64,000 bases of DNA from Nocardioides sp. Root1257 (GCF_001425175.1 NZ_LMDV01000008.1:1101494-1165493), one strand, 5' to 3'; positions 17,833 to 26,588 are shown, counted from the stretch's first letter. The notes: a model not told the origin generated them from the sequence alone. A program made the numbers and translations.

Positions 17833-18360
17833 ATGACGATCGCCACCACCGCGCCGAGCCGGGTCTCGGCCGCGCAGGCGAAGCGGTTCATCATCCCGGT
17901 CGCCGTCATCGCGGGGCTCGCGCTGCTGGCATCGGTGGCCGGGATCCCGTGGACGGGTGCCAGCGAGGCGGCGACGGGGATCCGCCTCCAGGCAGAGCCC
18001 GGGCAGGGCGCCACCCTCACCATCAGCAAGATCGAGCCCGGTGACTCGGCGACCAGGACCGTGACGATCCGCAACTCCAGCACGACCGAGTCGCGGCTCT
18101 CGTTCGAGGAGAACGCCGACCCGGCCACCTTCGCCGGCGGCGCGCTCGAGCTGAAGATCCAGCAGGACGGGCACACCGTCTACGACGGTGCGTTCGGCGA
18201 GATGAACGACGTGACGCAGGACGTCGGCAACCTCGCCCCGGGCGGGTCCAGCACGTTCACGTTCACGGTGTCACTGCCCGATGACGCGCCGTACGCGAAC
18301 CAGGGGGCACCGGCGGTCGCGACCTACACGTGGGTCAACACCGACGCCCCGGAGGAGTGA
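17833..18360 (+). CDS. TasA/camelysin-like exported surface protein
   Basis: A 175-aa protein with one N-terminal hydrophobic segment (residues about 19-40, FIIPVAVIAGLALLASVAGI) followed by an exported beta-rich domain: TLTISKIEPGDSATRTVTI, NSSTTESRLSFEENA and GGSSTFTFTVSLPDDAPYA. It resembles the conservative end of TasA/camelysin-type proteins processed by SipW-like signal peptidases. The SipW-like peptidase is the next gene, which supports the assignment. No sorting motif (LPXTG) is present. Exact family uncertain. Confidence 0.6.
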   Translation: MTIATTAPSRVSAAQAKRFIIPVAVIAGLALLASVAGIPWTGASEAATGIRLQAEPGQGATLTISKIEPGDSATRTVTIRNSSTTESRLSFEENADPATFAGGALELKIQQDGHTVYDGAFGEMNDVTQDVGNLAPGGSSTFTFTVSLPDDAPYANQGAPAVATYTWVNTDAPEE

Positions 18361-18511
18361 TCCTCCGCAGCACCCACAACTGAAGACCTGGTCTGACGAC
18401 CGCCACCCGCGTCTCTGGGGGGAACGCGGACGGTCATCGTCGGACCACGACACGGGCGGGGAGGCCCGGCGCGATCTGGGGGGACGCGTCGGGGCTGTCC
18501 GCTCCGAGGAC

Positions 18512-18562
18512 GGACCTGTCGGTCCAGCGCTGTTTGGGGGGGAGCGCCGGACCGGCAGGTCC
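18512..18562 (+). terminator. Long hairpin with G-run loop before the signal peptidase gene
   Basis: Two 20-base arms (18512-18531 GGACCTGTCGGTCCAGCGCT and 18543-18562) pair with only two mismatches around an 11-base loop GTTTGGGGGGG. The right arm is followed by ACCCCCTTTTCCCC, a weak T-run. It may terminate the TasA-like gene, or partly attenuate read-through into the peptidase, which starts 37 bases later. Two similar TCTGGGGGG tracts occur upstream at about 18415-18422 and 18475-18483. Confidence 0.6.
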
Positions 18563-18598
18563 ACCCCCTTTTCCCCGACCTCTCGGAGAGCAGCACCT

Positions 18599-19213
18599 AT
18601 GGAGATCGAGACCGCAGCCCGCCTCCCGGCGTCGACGCCGTGGGGGCGCTTGGCGCTGTCCGTGGTGCTGCTCGGTCCGGTCACGCTGCTCGTGCTGCTC
18701 CCGATCGGTCTCGGCCTCGAGCGCTACGTGATGACCGGCAGCTCCATGGAGGGCAGCATCGGCCGCGGGTCGATCGCGTTCGAGCGGGTCGTGCCGGTCA
18801 GCGACCTCCGCGTCGGCGACGTCGTCACCTACCCGCAGCCCGGCGAGACCGACCCGGACCTCGTCACCCACCGGATCGTGGCCATCGAGCGGGACGGACT
18901 TCGTACCCAGGGCGACGCCCTGGCCGCGCCCGATCCGTGGGTGCTGCACCCGGACGCTCCGACGATGTCGCGGGTCGAGTTCGCGGTGCCGTGGGTCGGC
19001 TGGGCCTACCTGTTCCTCGCCCACCCGGAGGGCTGGCTGCTGATCACGGTGTCGGCCGCGGTGCTCCTGCTGCTGCTCTCGGGGCGGCTCCGGCGGGCTC
19101 CGGCGACCCGGCGCGATGCGGTGCAGACTGCGGAGGCGAGCCGGTCCGTACCAGATCCGCAGGACGCGCCCGGCCCCGGGCGAGCGGTCCGGACGCGTGA
19201 GGCGAAACGATGA
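18599..19213 (+). CDS. Signal peptidase I, SipW/archaeal-like
   Basis: A 204-aa membrane peptidase. Two helices flank an exported domain (about residues 17-40 and 150-170). The nucleophile Ser49 is in TGSSMEGSI. The second catalytic position is His91 in VTHRIVAIERDG, not Lys, which marks the ER/SipW type. RTQGDALAAPDPW is the conserved box E. It probably processes the TasA-like protein encoded upstream. Its stop overlaps an in-frame ATG (19210) of the response regulator, so the peptidase and two-component genes may be co-transcribed. Confidence 0.88.
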   Translation: MEIETAARLPASTPWGRLALSVVLLGPVTLLVLLPIGLGLERYVMTGSSMEGSIGRGSIAFERVVPVSDLRVGDVVTYPQPGETDPDLVTHRIVAIERDGLRTQGDALAAPDPWVLHPDAPTMSRVEFAVPWVGWAYLFLAHPEGWLLITVSAAVLLLLLSGRLRRAPATRRDAVQTAEASRSVPDPQDAPGPGRAVRTREAKR

Positions 19214-19257
19214 ACAGTGCGCTCGACCACGACACCCGTGGCCCTATGCTCGCTCCC

Positions 19258-19953
19258 ATGGCGCAACGGGTCCTGGTGGTGGAGGACGAGGAGGACATCG
19301 CTTTTCCTCTCGTTCGCACACTGGAACGTGAGGGGTACGACGTCGAGTGGGTGGAGAGCGGCCAGAAGGCTCTCGACACGCTCGCCTCGCTCCCCGAGCT
19401 CGTGATCCTCGACCTCGGTCTTCCGGACATCGACGGGCTCGAGGTCTGTCGACGGGCCCGCGAAGCCGGCTACACGGGGGCGATCATGATCGTCACCGCC
19501 CGTGCCGGCGAGCTCGACCGGGTGGTCGGCCTCGACTACGGGGCCGACGACTACCTGGCCAAGCCCTTCGGCCTGGCCGAGCTGCAGGCGCGCGTGCGCG
19601 CCCTGTTGCGCCGTACCTCCTCACCGCAGGCCGCGGCCGTCGACGAGGCGTCCCCCGACGGGGTGCGCATCGACGTCGATGCTCGGCGGGTCTACGCCGG
19701 CACCGAGGAGGTCCCGCTCACCGGCAAGGAGTTCGAGGTCCTCTCGATCCTCGCCGCCAACCGGGACAAGGTGGTCTCCCGCGGTCGGCTGATGGCCGAC
19801 GTGTGGGACGAGAACTGGTACGGCTCGACCAAGACGCTCGACGTCACCATCGGTCGGCTCCGCCAGAAGCTCGAGTCTGTAGGCGTGACCGATCGCGTGG
19901 TGGCCGTTCGAGGTGTGGGTTTCCGCCTCGAGGGCGGCCCCGCGGATGCGTGA
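19258..19953 (+). CDS. OmpR/PhoB-family response regulator
   Basis: A 231-aa regulator from this start. The receiver domain has acidic VVEDEED, phospho-acceptor Asp52 in LVILDLGLPD and Lys102 in YLAKPFG. A winged-helix DNA-binding domain follows (residues about 130-228: VPLTGKEFEVLSILAANRDK, WYGSTKTLDVTIGRLRQKLE). An in-frame ATG at 19210 overlaps the peptidase stop and would add 16 residues; MAQRVLVVEDE is the usual family start, so 19258 was preferred. It overlaps the sensor kinase gene by 8 bases. Confidence 0.93.
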   Translation: MAQRVLVVEDEEDIAFPLVRTLEREGYDVEWVESGQKALDTLASLPELVILDLGLPDIDGLEVCRRAREAGYTGAIMIVTARAGELDRVVGLDYGADDYLAKPFGLAELQARVRALLRRTSSPQAAAVDEASPDGVRIDVDARRVYAGTEEVPLTGKEFEVLSILAANRDKVVSRGRLMADVWDENWYGSTKTLDVTIGRLRQKLESVGVTDRVVAVRGVGFRLEGGPADA

Positions 19954-21169
19954 ACGCCTCACCGCTGCCTTCATCGTCCTGAGCATCGTCCTCCTGCTGG
20001 GGGCCGGGCTGGTGCGCACCTACGTCCTCCAGGACCTGATCCGCGAGCAGGTCGCCGGCCAGCTCGACCAGGAGGCCGACCTGGTCGCGGCGATCGTCGC
20101 GGACCGGCAGTCCTCCGGGGGCACCGTCGACGAGGAGTTCCTGAAGTCCCTGGTCGGCCCCAAGGACCAGCTGACGTACGACGCCGGCCCGGGCGACGAC
20201 GACACCCTGGTCGTCACCGGCAAGGACTACGCCGGCAACGGCGACCCGGACGAGGACGTCTCCGCCGGCGCGACGGTGAGCGGCGGCGCGATGGTGACCG
20301 TCAGCGAGTCGTCGTCGGTGATCCGCGACGTCATCGGTCGTGACATCGGGTCGATCGCGGCGCTCTTCCTGCTCATCGGCGTGGCCGCCGGCATGGCAGG
20401 CTTCCTCGTCGCCTCGGCGCTCTCCGCACCCTTCCAGAAGCTCGCGGTCGCGGCCGCGGCGCTCGGCCGCGGGCGCTTCGACCTCGACCTGCCGTCGACG
20501 CGGATCCCCGAGGCCAGCTCGATCGCCAACGCGCTGCGCTCCAGCGCGCTCGCGCTCGAGGACCGGGTGCACCGCGAGCGGGCGTTCGCCGAGCACACCT
20601 CGCACGTGCTCCGCACCCCGCTCACCGGGATCCGGCTCGAGCTCGAGGACCTCAGCCTGCGCACGGACCTGCCCGCCGACGCCCAGGAGACCGTGGGGCG
20701 CTGCCTGGCCCGGGTCGAGGAGGTCTCGGCCGTGGCCGCCGAGCTGGTCGAGATCACCCGCCGCGGCAGCCTCGTGGTCGGCGCCGAGGTGCCGATCTCC
20801 GACCTGTCGGCCCAGCTCGCCCAGCGCTGGGCCGACCGCCTGGCCGCCCGCAACCGGGCGCTCACCGCGGCGGTCGAGGGTGACCTGACCCTGACCTACA
20901 CGCCCGGCCCGGTGGAGCACGCCACCGACCTGCTCCTCGCCGACGTCGTACGCCGCGGCACCGGCGCGGTGCGGATCGTCTTCAACGCCGCCGACGACGG
21001 ACACCTGCGGATCACGGTGCTCTGCGCCGGCCACACCCCGGGCACCGAGCTCGGCGGCGAGACCGTGGACCGGCTGAGCCAGGTGCGCGCCGTCGTCGAG
21101 GCCCTCGGTGGCCGGGTCACCGGCGACCATCCCGCCGACGGCATCGAGGTGCTGCTCCCGCGTCGGTGA
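19946..21169 (+). CDS. Sensor histidine kinase with degenerate ATPase domain
   Basis: A 407-aa membrane kinase: helix 1 (residues 7-27), an extracytoplasmic acidic sensor region (about 30-133), helix 2 (134-157), HAMP, and a HisKA segment with phospho-acceptor His220 in HTSHVLRTPLTGIRLELEDL. The ATPase part is poorly conserved. The N-box Asn is not seen (HATDLLLADVVRRGTG), DxGxG is replaced by CAGHTPG, and there is no GLGL G2 box. It may be a phosphatase-biased or strongly diverged partner of the adjacent regulator. Confidence 0.85.
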   Translation: MRERLTAAFIVLSIVLLLGAGLVRTYVLQDLIREQVAGQLDQEADLVAAIVADRQSSGGTVDEEFLKSLVGPKDQLTYDAGPGDDDTLVVTGKDYAGNGDPDEDVSAGATVSGGAMVTVSESSSVIRDVIGRDIGSIAALFLLIGVAAGMAGFLVASALSAPFQKLAVAAAALGRGRFDLDLPSTRIPEASSIANALRSSALALEDRVHRERAFAEHTSHVLRTPLTGIRLELEDLSLRTDLPADAQETVGRCLARVEEVSAVAAELVEITRRGSLVVGAEVPISDLSAQLAQRWADRLAARNRALTAAVEGDLTLTYTPGPVEHATDLLLADVVRRGTGAVRIVFNAADDGHLRITVLCAGHTPGTELGGETVDRLSQVRAVVEALGGRVTGDHPADGIEVLLPRR

Positions 21170-21185
21170 CCGGCACAATGGCGCC

Positions 21186-21989
21186 ATGACGCGCCCCGTG
21201 GAGACCTGGCTGACCGACATGGACGGCGTCCTCGTCCACGAGGAGGTGCCGATCCCGGGCGCCCAGGAGTTCATCGAGGCGCTGAAGTCGTCCGGCACGC
21301 CGTTCCTGGTGCTCACGAACAACTCGATCTTCACCCCGCGCGACCTGCGCGCCCGCATGCTCGGCAGCGGCATCGACGTCCCCGAGTCGGCGATCTGGAC
21401 CTCGGCGCTGGCGACCGCGCAGTTCCTCGAGGAGCAGCGCCCGCACGGGACGGCGTACGTCGTCGGCGAGGCGGGCCTGACGACGGCGCTGCACGACGTC
21501 GGCTACGTGATGACCGACCGCGACCCCGACTACGTGGTGCTGGGGGAGACCCGCACCTACTCGTTCGAGGCGATCACCCGCGCGATCCGGCTGGTCGCCG
21601 GTGGCGCCCGGTTCATCGCGACCAACCCCGACCCGAGCGGGCCGAGCCAGCACGGCCTGCTGCCGGCGACCGGCTCCGTCGCGGCCCTGATCAGCACGGC
21701 GACCGGGCGCACGCCGTACTTCATCGGGAAGCCGAACCCGCTGATGATGCGCAGTGCGCTGAACCGGCTCGAGGCGCACTCCGAGACGACGGTGATGATC
21801 GGTGACCGGATGGACACCGACATCATCAGCGGGCTCGAGGCCGGGCTCCGCACGATCCTCGTCACGACCGGCTCGACCCGCCCCGAGCAGGTCGAGACGT
21901 TCCCCTACCGACCGACGCGGGTCGTCGACTCCATCGCGGACCTGGTTTCCGAAGTTGCTGGCGGGAGCGCTCCCACCGCCGTAGGGTGA
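21186..21989 (+). CDS. HAD-superfamily (IIA) phosphatase
   Basis: A 267-aa HAD hydrolase of the NagD/PGP type. Motif I is WLTDMDGVLVHEE (nucleophile and acid Asp), motif II FLVLTNNS, motif III Lys in FIGKPNPLMM, and motif IV VMIGDRMDTDI. The C2A cap lies between motifs II and III. The family dephosphorylates sugar phosphates, nucleotides or p-nitrophenyl phosphate. It ends 4 bases before the ABC permease gene, so co-transcription is possible, though no functional link is obvious. Confidence 0.93.
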   Translation: MTRPVETWLTDMDGVLVHEEVPIPGAQEFIEALKSSGTPFLVLTNNSIFTPRDLRARMLGSGIDVPESAIWTSALATAQFLEEQRPHGTAYVVGEAGLTTALHDVGYVMTDRDPDYVVLGETRTYSFEAITRAIRLVAGGARFIATNPDPSGPSQHGLLPATGSVAALISTATGRTPYFIGKPNPLMMRSALNRLEAHSETTVMIGDRMDTDIISGLEAGLRTILVTTGSTRPEQVETFPYRPTRVVDSIADLVSEVAGGSAPTAVG

Positions 21990-21993
21990 CCGC

Positions 21994-24753
21994 GTGACCG
22001 AGCCCACAGTGCGCCCGCGGCGGGCGGCGCTGTGGCGGTCGGCCCCGCTGCGGCTGTGCCGCACGCCGGGCTGGCTGGCGCTGGTCCTGGTGGCGGTCAC
22101 GCTGCTGGTCGCCTCCTTCGTCGCCCCGCCGCTCTTCGCCGCCACTGCGCGGGCGACCGCACTGGCCGAGGGACTCGGCGCGGCCGAGGGTGCGCCGTAC
22201 GGGCGCGACTCCGGCGACCTCCGGGTCAGCTGGGACGCCGTGCTGCCGCCCGACGCCGAGGACGTCGTGGTGCAGCGGATGCAGAGGCTGGTCGGGTACG
22301 GCGCGCCCACGATCACCGCGACCGGGGTCGGGCAGAGCCGGACCCGCAAGGGCGTCGCCTCGGCCGGCGGGCGCACCGAGCCGTCGGTGCTCTGGACCCG
22401 TGACGGCGCGATCGAGGCGCTCGGCGGCGACGAGGACGCTCCGGGTGTCTGGCTGGCCGCCGACGTCGCGAAGCGGCTCGGCCTCGAGGTCGGCGACCGG
22501 GTCAGGGTCGGCCTGCAGCAGACCTTCCTCCCCGACGCCCCCCAGCTCACTCCGACGGTCCTCGCCGGCACCTACGAGACCGCGCCCGGCTCGTCGCTCC
22601 CGACGGCGCTGAGCGACCTCCCGGACGCCGAGCGCTGGTACCTCCCGGCCGACCCCGACGACCCGTCCCACGGCACGCCGCTCGCCATCGGGAGCCGTCG
22701 CACCATCGACCGGCTGCTGCTGCGCACGGGCGACAGCCCGCTCTACCTCGCCGACCTGCGGCTGAACGCCGACATCACCCCCGACGACGCGACCACGACC
22801 GTCAAGCAGGTGCAGCGGATGGCGGACGACGCCTTCGCGTCGACGCCCCTCGCCTCGGCGCTCAGCCAGGGCCTGCCGCTCGGCGGCGCGGAGCTCCAGG
22901 TCGCGACCGGGCTGCCCGACATCGTCTTCGAGGCCGACGCCACCGCCGACAGCGCCCGCGACCAGGTCCGGCCGTACGCCGTCGCCGGGCAGGTGCTCGC
23001 GGCCGCACTGCTGGTCGCCGGCTGGGTGCTGCTCGGCCGGAGTCGTCGTCGCGAGCAGCTGCTCGCCTCCGGGCTCGGCCTGCACCCGGGGCAGGTGGCC
23101 GGGCTGGCCGCCCTCGAGGTGCTGCTGGCCTGCCTGCTCGCCGTACCCGTCGGGGTGGGCCTGGCCTGCATCGGCGTCGTCACCGCGGGGCCGCCGACGA
23201 CGGCCGGGCTCGCCGTGGCCGGTGACGACGTCGTGCGCGCCGCGCTCGCCGCCGGTGCCGCTCTGCTCCTCGTCGCCGCGACCGCCGGGCTGGCCGCGAT
23301 GGGCACCGACCGGATGGACCGGCTCTCACGACTGGGCCGCGGGCGCCGGGCCGTCCCGTGGACCGCGGCCCTCCTGGCCGCCACCGTGGTCGTCGCGGCC
23401 GCGGTGCTCACCGTCGACGTCGGCGACCGCAGCGGCACCGCGCTCACCATGGCCTTCCCGGTGCTGGTCGCCGCCTCCGTGGCGGTGCTGGTCGCCCGCG
23501 CCGTCGCGTGGCTGCGCGGCCGTCGACTGGGCCGCGCCCGAGCCGGTGGCGCGCGCTGGCTGGCCACCCGGCGTACCGGCCAGGTGATGCGTGAGGTGAC
23601 CGCCTTGACCGCGGTCGTCGGGATCGCCCTGGGGCTCTTCGCCTACGCGCTGACCGTGCACCGCGGGATCGAGGAGGGCGTGGCCGACAAGACGGCCGCC
23701 CTGGCCGGTGCGACGACGTCGATGCAGGTGGCCGAGGACTTCCGCGGCAAGAAGATGCGGGGCCTGGTCACCCCGCCGACCGACGGGACGACGATCGTGT
23801 GGCGGCGCTCGGTCGCGATCCTCCCCGACTTCGGCGACGAGCCGCTGATGTCGATCGAGCCGACCAGCTTCGCCGGGGTCGCCGACTGGGGCGGCTCGGG
23901 CGACCTCGACGCCGGCCGCGACCTGCTGCCGCGCCTGGATCGCACGGTGCAGAGCGGCAACCCGCGGATCCTCCCGGTGCTGCTCGCCGGTACGACAGAC
24001 CTCGAGACCGGCGACCAGGGCACCCTCGACTTCAACTCCGAGTTCCAGATCCAGTTCGAGGTCGTGGGCGTCGTGGACGCCTTCCCCGGGTCGGAGACCG
24101 AGACCGGCAACGCGGCGGTCGTCGCCAGCAGCAAACGGCTCTTCCGGCTGGTCCTCAAGACCGTCAACCCGAAGCTCGAGGGGGCCCGCAGCGACGACGC
24201 GGGTGCCTTCGCGTCGTGGGTCTGGTCCGACGGCTCGCCCGCGGACCTGCGCCGCGACCTCGGCGAGGCGGGCGTCGCCAACGACGGCGACGTCGTCACC
24301 GCCTCGGAGCAGGCCATCTCCAACGGGCTGGTCGCCTCCACCTGGGCCGCCGGCTACGTGCTCGCGCTCGGCGTCGTCATGCTCGTCCTGGCGCTCGCGG
24401 GCGCCCTCGTGCTCGCGCTGCGGCTCGCCGACCGTGACACCGTCTCCGACGTGCTGCTCTCCCGGATGGGCTGGTCGTCGCGCGAGCTCGCCCGGTCGCG
24501 CTCCTGGGAGGTCGCGTACGCCGTCGCGACCGCCGTCCTCGCAGCGCTGGTCGCCGGCGCCGTCCTCGTGCTCGGCCCCACGATCATCGACGCGGCGGCG
24601 GCCATCCCGCCCCTCACCCGGCCGCGTCCCGACGTCGCCGACCTGGTCGTGCTGCTCGTCGTGCTGGTCGTGACGGTGCTGCTGGCCTGGCTCCTCGGCA
24701 CCCGCCGGGCGAGCCGGCGCAACCCGGCGGAGGTGCTTCGTGGTGGTGGCTGA
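21994..24753 (+). CDS. FtsX/MacB-like ABC transporter permease
   Basis: A 919-aa permease with two FtsX-type halves. One N-terminal helix (about residues 27-50) is followed by a long exported domain, then a helix cluster (about 325-510). A second unit follows: helix near 545-565, exported domain, three helices at 785-910 with YVLALGVVMLVLALAGALVL and the closing WLLGTRRASRRNPAEVLRGG, the usual end of these permeases. It overlaps the first ATPase gene by 14 bases. The two downstream ATPases complete a mechanotransmission or lipid/peptide exporter. Confidence 0.88.
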   Translation: MTEPTVRPRRAALWRSAPLRLCRTPGWLALVLVAVTLLVASFVAPPLFAATARATALAEGLGAAEGAPYGRDSGDLRVSWDAVLPPDAEDVVVQRMQRLVGYGAPTITATGVGQSRTRKGVASAGGRTEPSVLWTRDGAIEALGGDEDAPGVWLAADVAKRLGLEVGDRVRVGLQQTFLPDAPQLTPTVLAGTYETAPGSSLPTALSDLPDAERWYLPADPDDPSHGTPLAIGSRRTIDRLLLRTGDSPLYLADLRLNADITPDDATTTVKQVQRMADDAFASTPLASALSQGLPLGGAELQVATGLPDIVFEADATADSARDQVRPYAVAGQVLAAALLVAGWVLLGRSRRREQLLASGLGLHPGQVAGLAALEVLLACLLAVPVGVGLACIGVVTAGPPTTAGLAVAGDDVVRAALAAGAALLLVAATAGLAAMGTDRMDRLSRLGRGRRAVPWTAALLAATVVVAAAVLTVDVGDRSGTALTMAFPVLVAASVAVLVARAVAWLRGRRLGRARAGGARWLATRRTGQVMREVTALTAVVGIALGLFAYALTVHRGIEEGVADKTAALAGATTSMQVAEDFRGKKMRGLVTPPTDGTTIVWRRSVAILPDFGDEPLMSIEPTSFAGVADWGGSGDLDAGRDLLPRLDRTVQSGNPRILPVLLAGTTDLETGDQGTLDFNSEFQIQFEVVGVVDAFPGSETETGNAAVVASSKRLFRLVLKTVNPKLEGARSDDAGAFASWVWSDGSPADLRRDLGEAGVANDGDVVTASEQAISNGLVASTWAAGYVLALGVVMLVLALAGALVLALRLADRDTVSDVLLSRMGWSSRELARSRSWEVAYAVATAVLAALVAGAVLVLGPTIIDAAAAIPPLTRPRPDVADLVVLLVVLVVTVLLAWLLGTRRASRRNPAEVLRGGG

Positions 24754-25588
24754 GACCGTGCCCGCGACCGTGACCGCCCCGGCCGTCAGCTGCGAGGACC
24801 TGGTCAAGGTATTCCGCTCGGCGACGGGTGAGACCCATGCACTGCGCGGCATCGGGCTGGAGGTGCACCCCGGTGCGCTGACCGTCGTCGCCGGGCCGTC
24901 CGGCTCCGGCAAGAGCAGCCTGCTGACGATGCTCGGTGCCCGCGACCGGCCGAGCGCCGGCACCCTCAGCGTCCTGGGCAGCGACATCGGCGCCGCCTCG
25001 ACCCGCGACCTGCGGCGGCTGCGGCGCACCCGGATCGGGTTCGTGCCGCAGCGCTCCGCGCTGGCGGTCTTCCCGCACCTGCGCGCGGTCGACCAGCTCC
25101 GCCAGGTCTCGTCCTGGCGTGGCGCCGACGACAGCCACGCGACCGAGGCGCTCGCCGCGGTCGGTCTCGAGCACCGCGCCGACCACGTGCCGCTCGCGCT
25201 CTCCGGTGGTGAGCAGCAGCGGCTCGCCGTCGCGCTGGCCCTCGCCGGGCGGCCCGCGCTGGTGGTCGCCGACGAGCCCACGGCGGAGCTCGACCACGCC
25301 AACGCCGACCTCGTCGTCGACGCTCTGCTGGCCGCTGCCGCCGACGGCATCGCCGTGGTCATCAGCAGCCACGACGAGCGGATCATGCACCGCGCCGACC
25401 GGCTGCTGCGGCTGCGGCACGGCGTGCTCTCCAGCGAGACCACCCGCCGCGACACGACCGGGGTCATCGACGCGACCGGCCGGCTCCAGCTGCCGCCGGC
25501 CGTGCTCGACCTCTTCCCCTCACGTCGGGTGATCGTCGAGGTCGACGCCGACGGCGTTCGCCTGCGTGCCCCGGAGGGGGAGTCGTGA
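24740..25588 (+). CDS. ABC transporter ATP-binding protein (canonical partner)
   Basis: A 282-aa LolD/MacB-type ATPase with all motifs intact: Walker A GPSGSGKSS, Q-loop VPQRSALAVF, signature [15 protein letters not shown], Walker B LVVADEPTAELD and H-loop ISSHDERIM. An extra C-terminal tail of about 45 residues (GRLQLPPAVLDLFPSRRVIV) resembles a small regulatory extension. It overlaps the permease upstream by 14 bases and the second ATPase downstream by four (GTGA). Confidence 0.93.
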   Translation: MVVAETVPATVTAPAVSCEDLVKVFRSATGETHALRGIGLEVHPGALTVVAGPSGSGKSSLLTMLGARDRPSAGTLSVLGSDIGAASTRDLRRLRRTRIGFVPQRSALAVFPHLRAVDQLRQVSSWRGADDSHATEALAAVGLEHRADHVPLALSGGEQQRLAVALALAGRPALVVADEPTAELDHANADLVVDALLAAAADGIAVVISSHDERIMHRADRLLRLRHGVLSSETTRRDTTGVIDATGRLQLPPAVLDLFPSRRVIVEVDADGVRLRAPEGES

Positions 25589-26223
25589 GCGCGCTCGAGC
25601 TGCTCGGCGTCGCCCACGGGTACGGCGCCGGTGGCCGCCGCGTCGAGGTGCTCCACGACATCTCCCTGCGGGTCGAGCCGGGGGAGCTGGTCGCGCTCGC
25701 GGGCCCGTCCGGCTCCGGCAAGTCGACCGTCTGCCATCTCGCCGCCGGCATCGAGCACCCCGACATCGGGACGTCCACGCTCGACGGTCGCCCGACGGCC
25801 GAGATCGCCGACTGGGCGATGATCGCCGTGGTCCCGCAGCAGCACGGCCTGCTCGCGGGCCTCACCGTCGAGGACAACATCGTGCTGCCCGCCCACCGCG
25901 CCCGCGTCGACCCGGCCGAGCGGTTCGCCCGGCTGGCCGAGGACCTCGACCTCACGGCCTTCGCCCGCCGCGGGGTCACCGACACCTCGCTCGGCGAGCA
26001 GCAACGGGTCGCGGTGGCCCGCGCCCTCGTCCTCGACCCGCGTCTCGCCGTGCTCGACGAGCCGACCGGGCACCAGGACGACGACCACGTCGGCCAGGTC
26101 ATCGGCGTCCTCGCGGCGGCCGCCCGGGCCGGCTCCGCGGTGCTCGTGGCGACCCACGACCAGCGGGTCTGGGAGGTCGCGCACCGCGTCGTACGCCTCG
26201 AGGACGGACGCGTCCTGGCCTGA
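25585..26223 (+). CDS. ABC transporter ATP-binding protein with degenerate signature motif
   Basis: A 212-aa ATPase. Walker A (GPSGSGKST), Q-loop (VPQQHGLLAGLTVEDN), Walker B (LAVLDEPTG) and H-loop (VATHDQRVW) are present. The LSGGQ signature is reduced to TSLGEQQR and the D-loop reads HQDD instead of SALD. With the canonical ATPase just upstream, this suggests a heterodimer with one weak nucleotide site, serving the single large permease. It is the last gene of the operon; a 365-base untranslated interval follows. Confidence 0.92.
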   Translation: MSALELLGVAHGYGAGGRRVEVLHDISLRVEPGELVALAGPSGSGKSTVCHLAAGIEHPDIGTSTLDGRPTAEIADWAMIAVVPQQHGLLAGLTVEDNIVLPAHRARVDPAERFARLAEDLDLTAFARRGVTDTSLGEQQRVAVARALVLDPRLAVLDEPTGHQDDDHVGQVIGVLAAAARAGSAVLVATHDQRVWEVAHRVVRLEDGRVLA

Positions 26224-26429
26224 ACCACATGGCTGGAACTGTGTGATCTGCGTCCACTCGGGCCGCGGATCCACGCGGGGAACGTGACCTGGGCCACCGG
26301 AATCTGTACTGCGCGAGTCGTGATTGGCGCAGACCTGTGGTTACTGTCGTTGACGATTGCACCAGCACACACCGGTTCCCGAGCACGCCGAGTCCTGCCC
26401 GCTCACGGCACCGGTCCGCCAGGTCGGAC
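26224..26429. other. Leader upstream of the c-di-AMP riboswitch
   Basis: No gene is visible. The stretch should contain the promoter of the NlpC/P60 transcript. TTGACG at 26350-26355 is a candidate -35, but I cannot place a good -10, so no promoter is called. Confidence 0.4.
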
Positions 26430-26580
26430 ACTCGGACCGATCGACGATCTGAACCAGCACGGGCAGGAGTGGGGGAACCACCTTCGCGGCCACACGGTCG
26501 CTCGGGGTGAAGCCGCCGACTGGCGGCCGGGCACCTTCCTGCCCGAACCCGACAGCTCACCTCGCAGGCGTGGGAAGGAA
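26430..26580 (+). ncRNA. ydaO-type cyclic di-AMP riboswitch
   Basis: The segment carries the conserved blocks of the actinobacterial ydaO/yuaA element in order: GGAGTGGGGGAACCACC (26465-26481), GGTCGCTCGGGGTGAA (26496-26511), a stem built on CGGGCACC (26528-26535), and GACAGCTCACCTCGCAGGCG (26551-26570). It ends just before the ATG of an NlpC/P60 hydrolase, the classical target in actinobacteria, where c-di-AMP turns expression off. Outer boundaries are approximate. Confidence 0.87.
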
Positions 26581-26588
26581 ACCACGTC

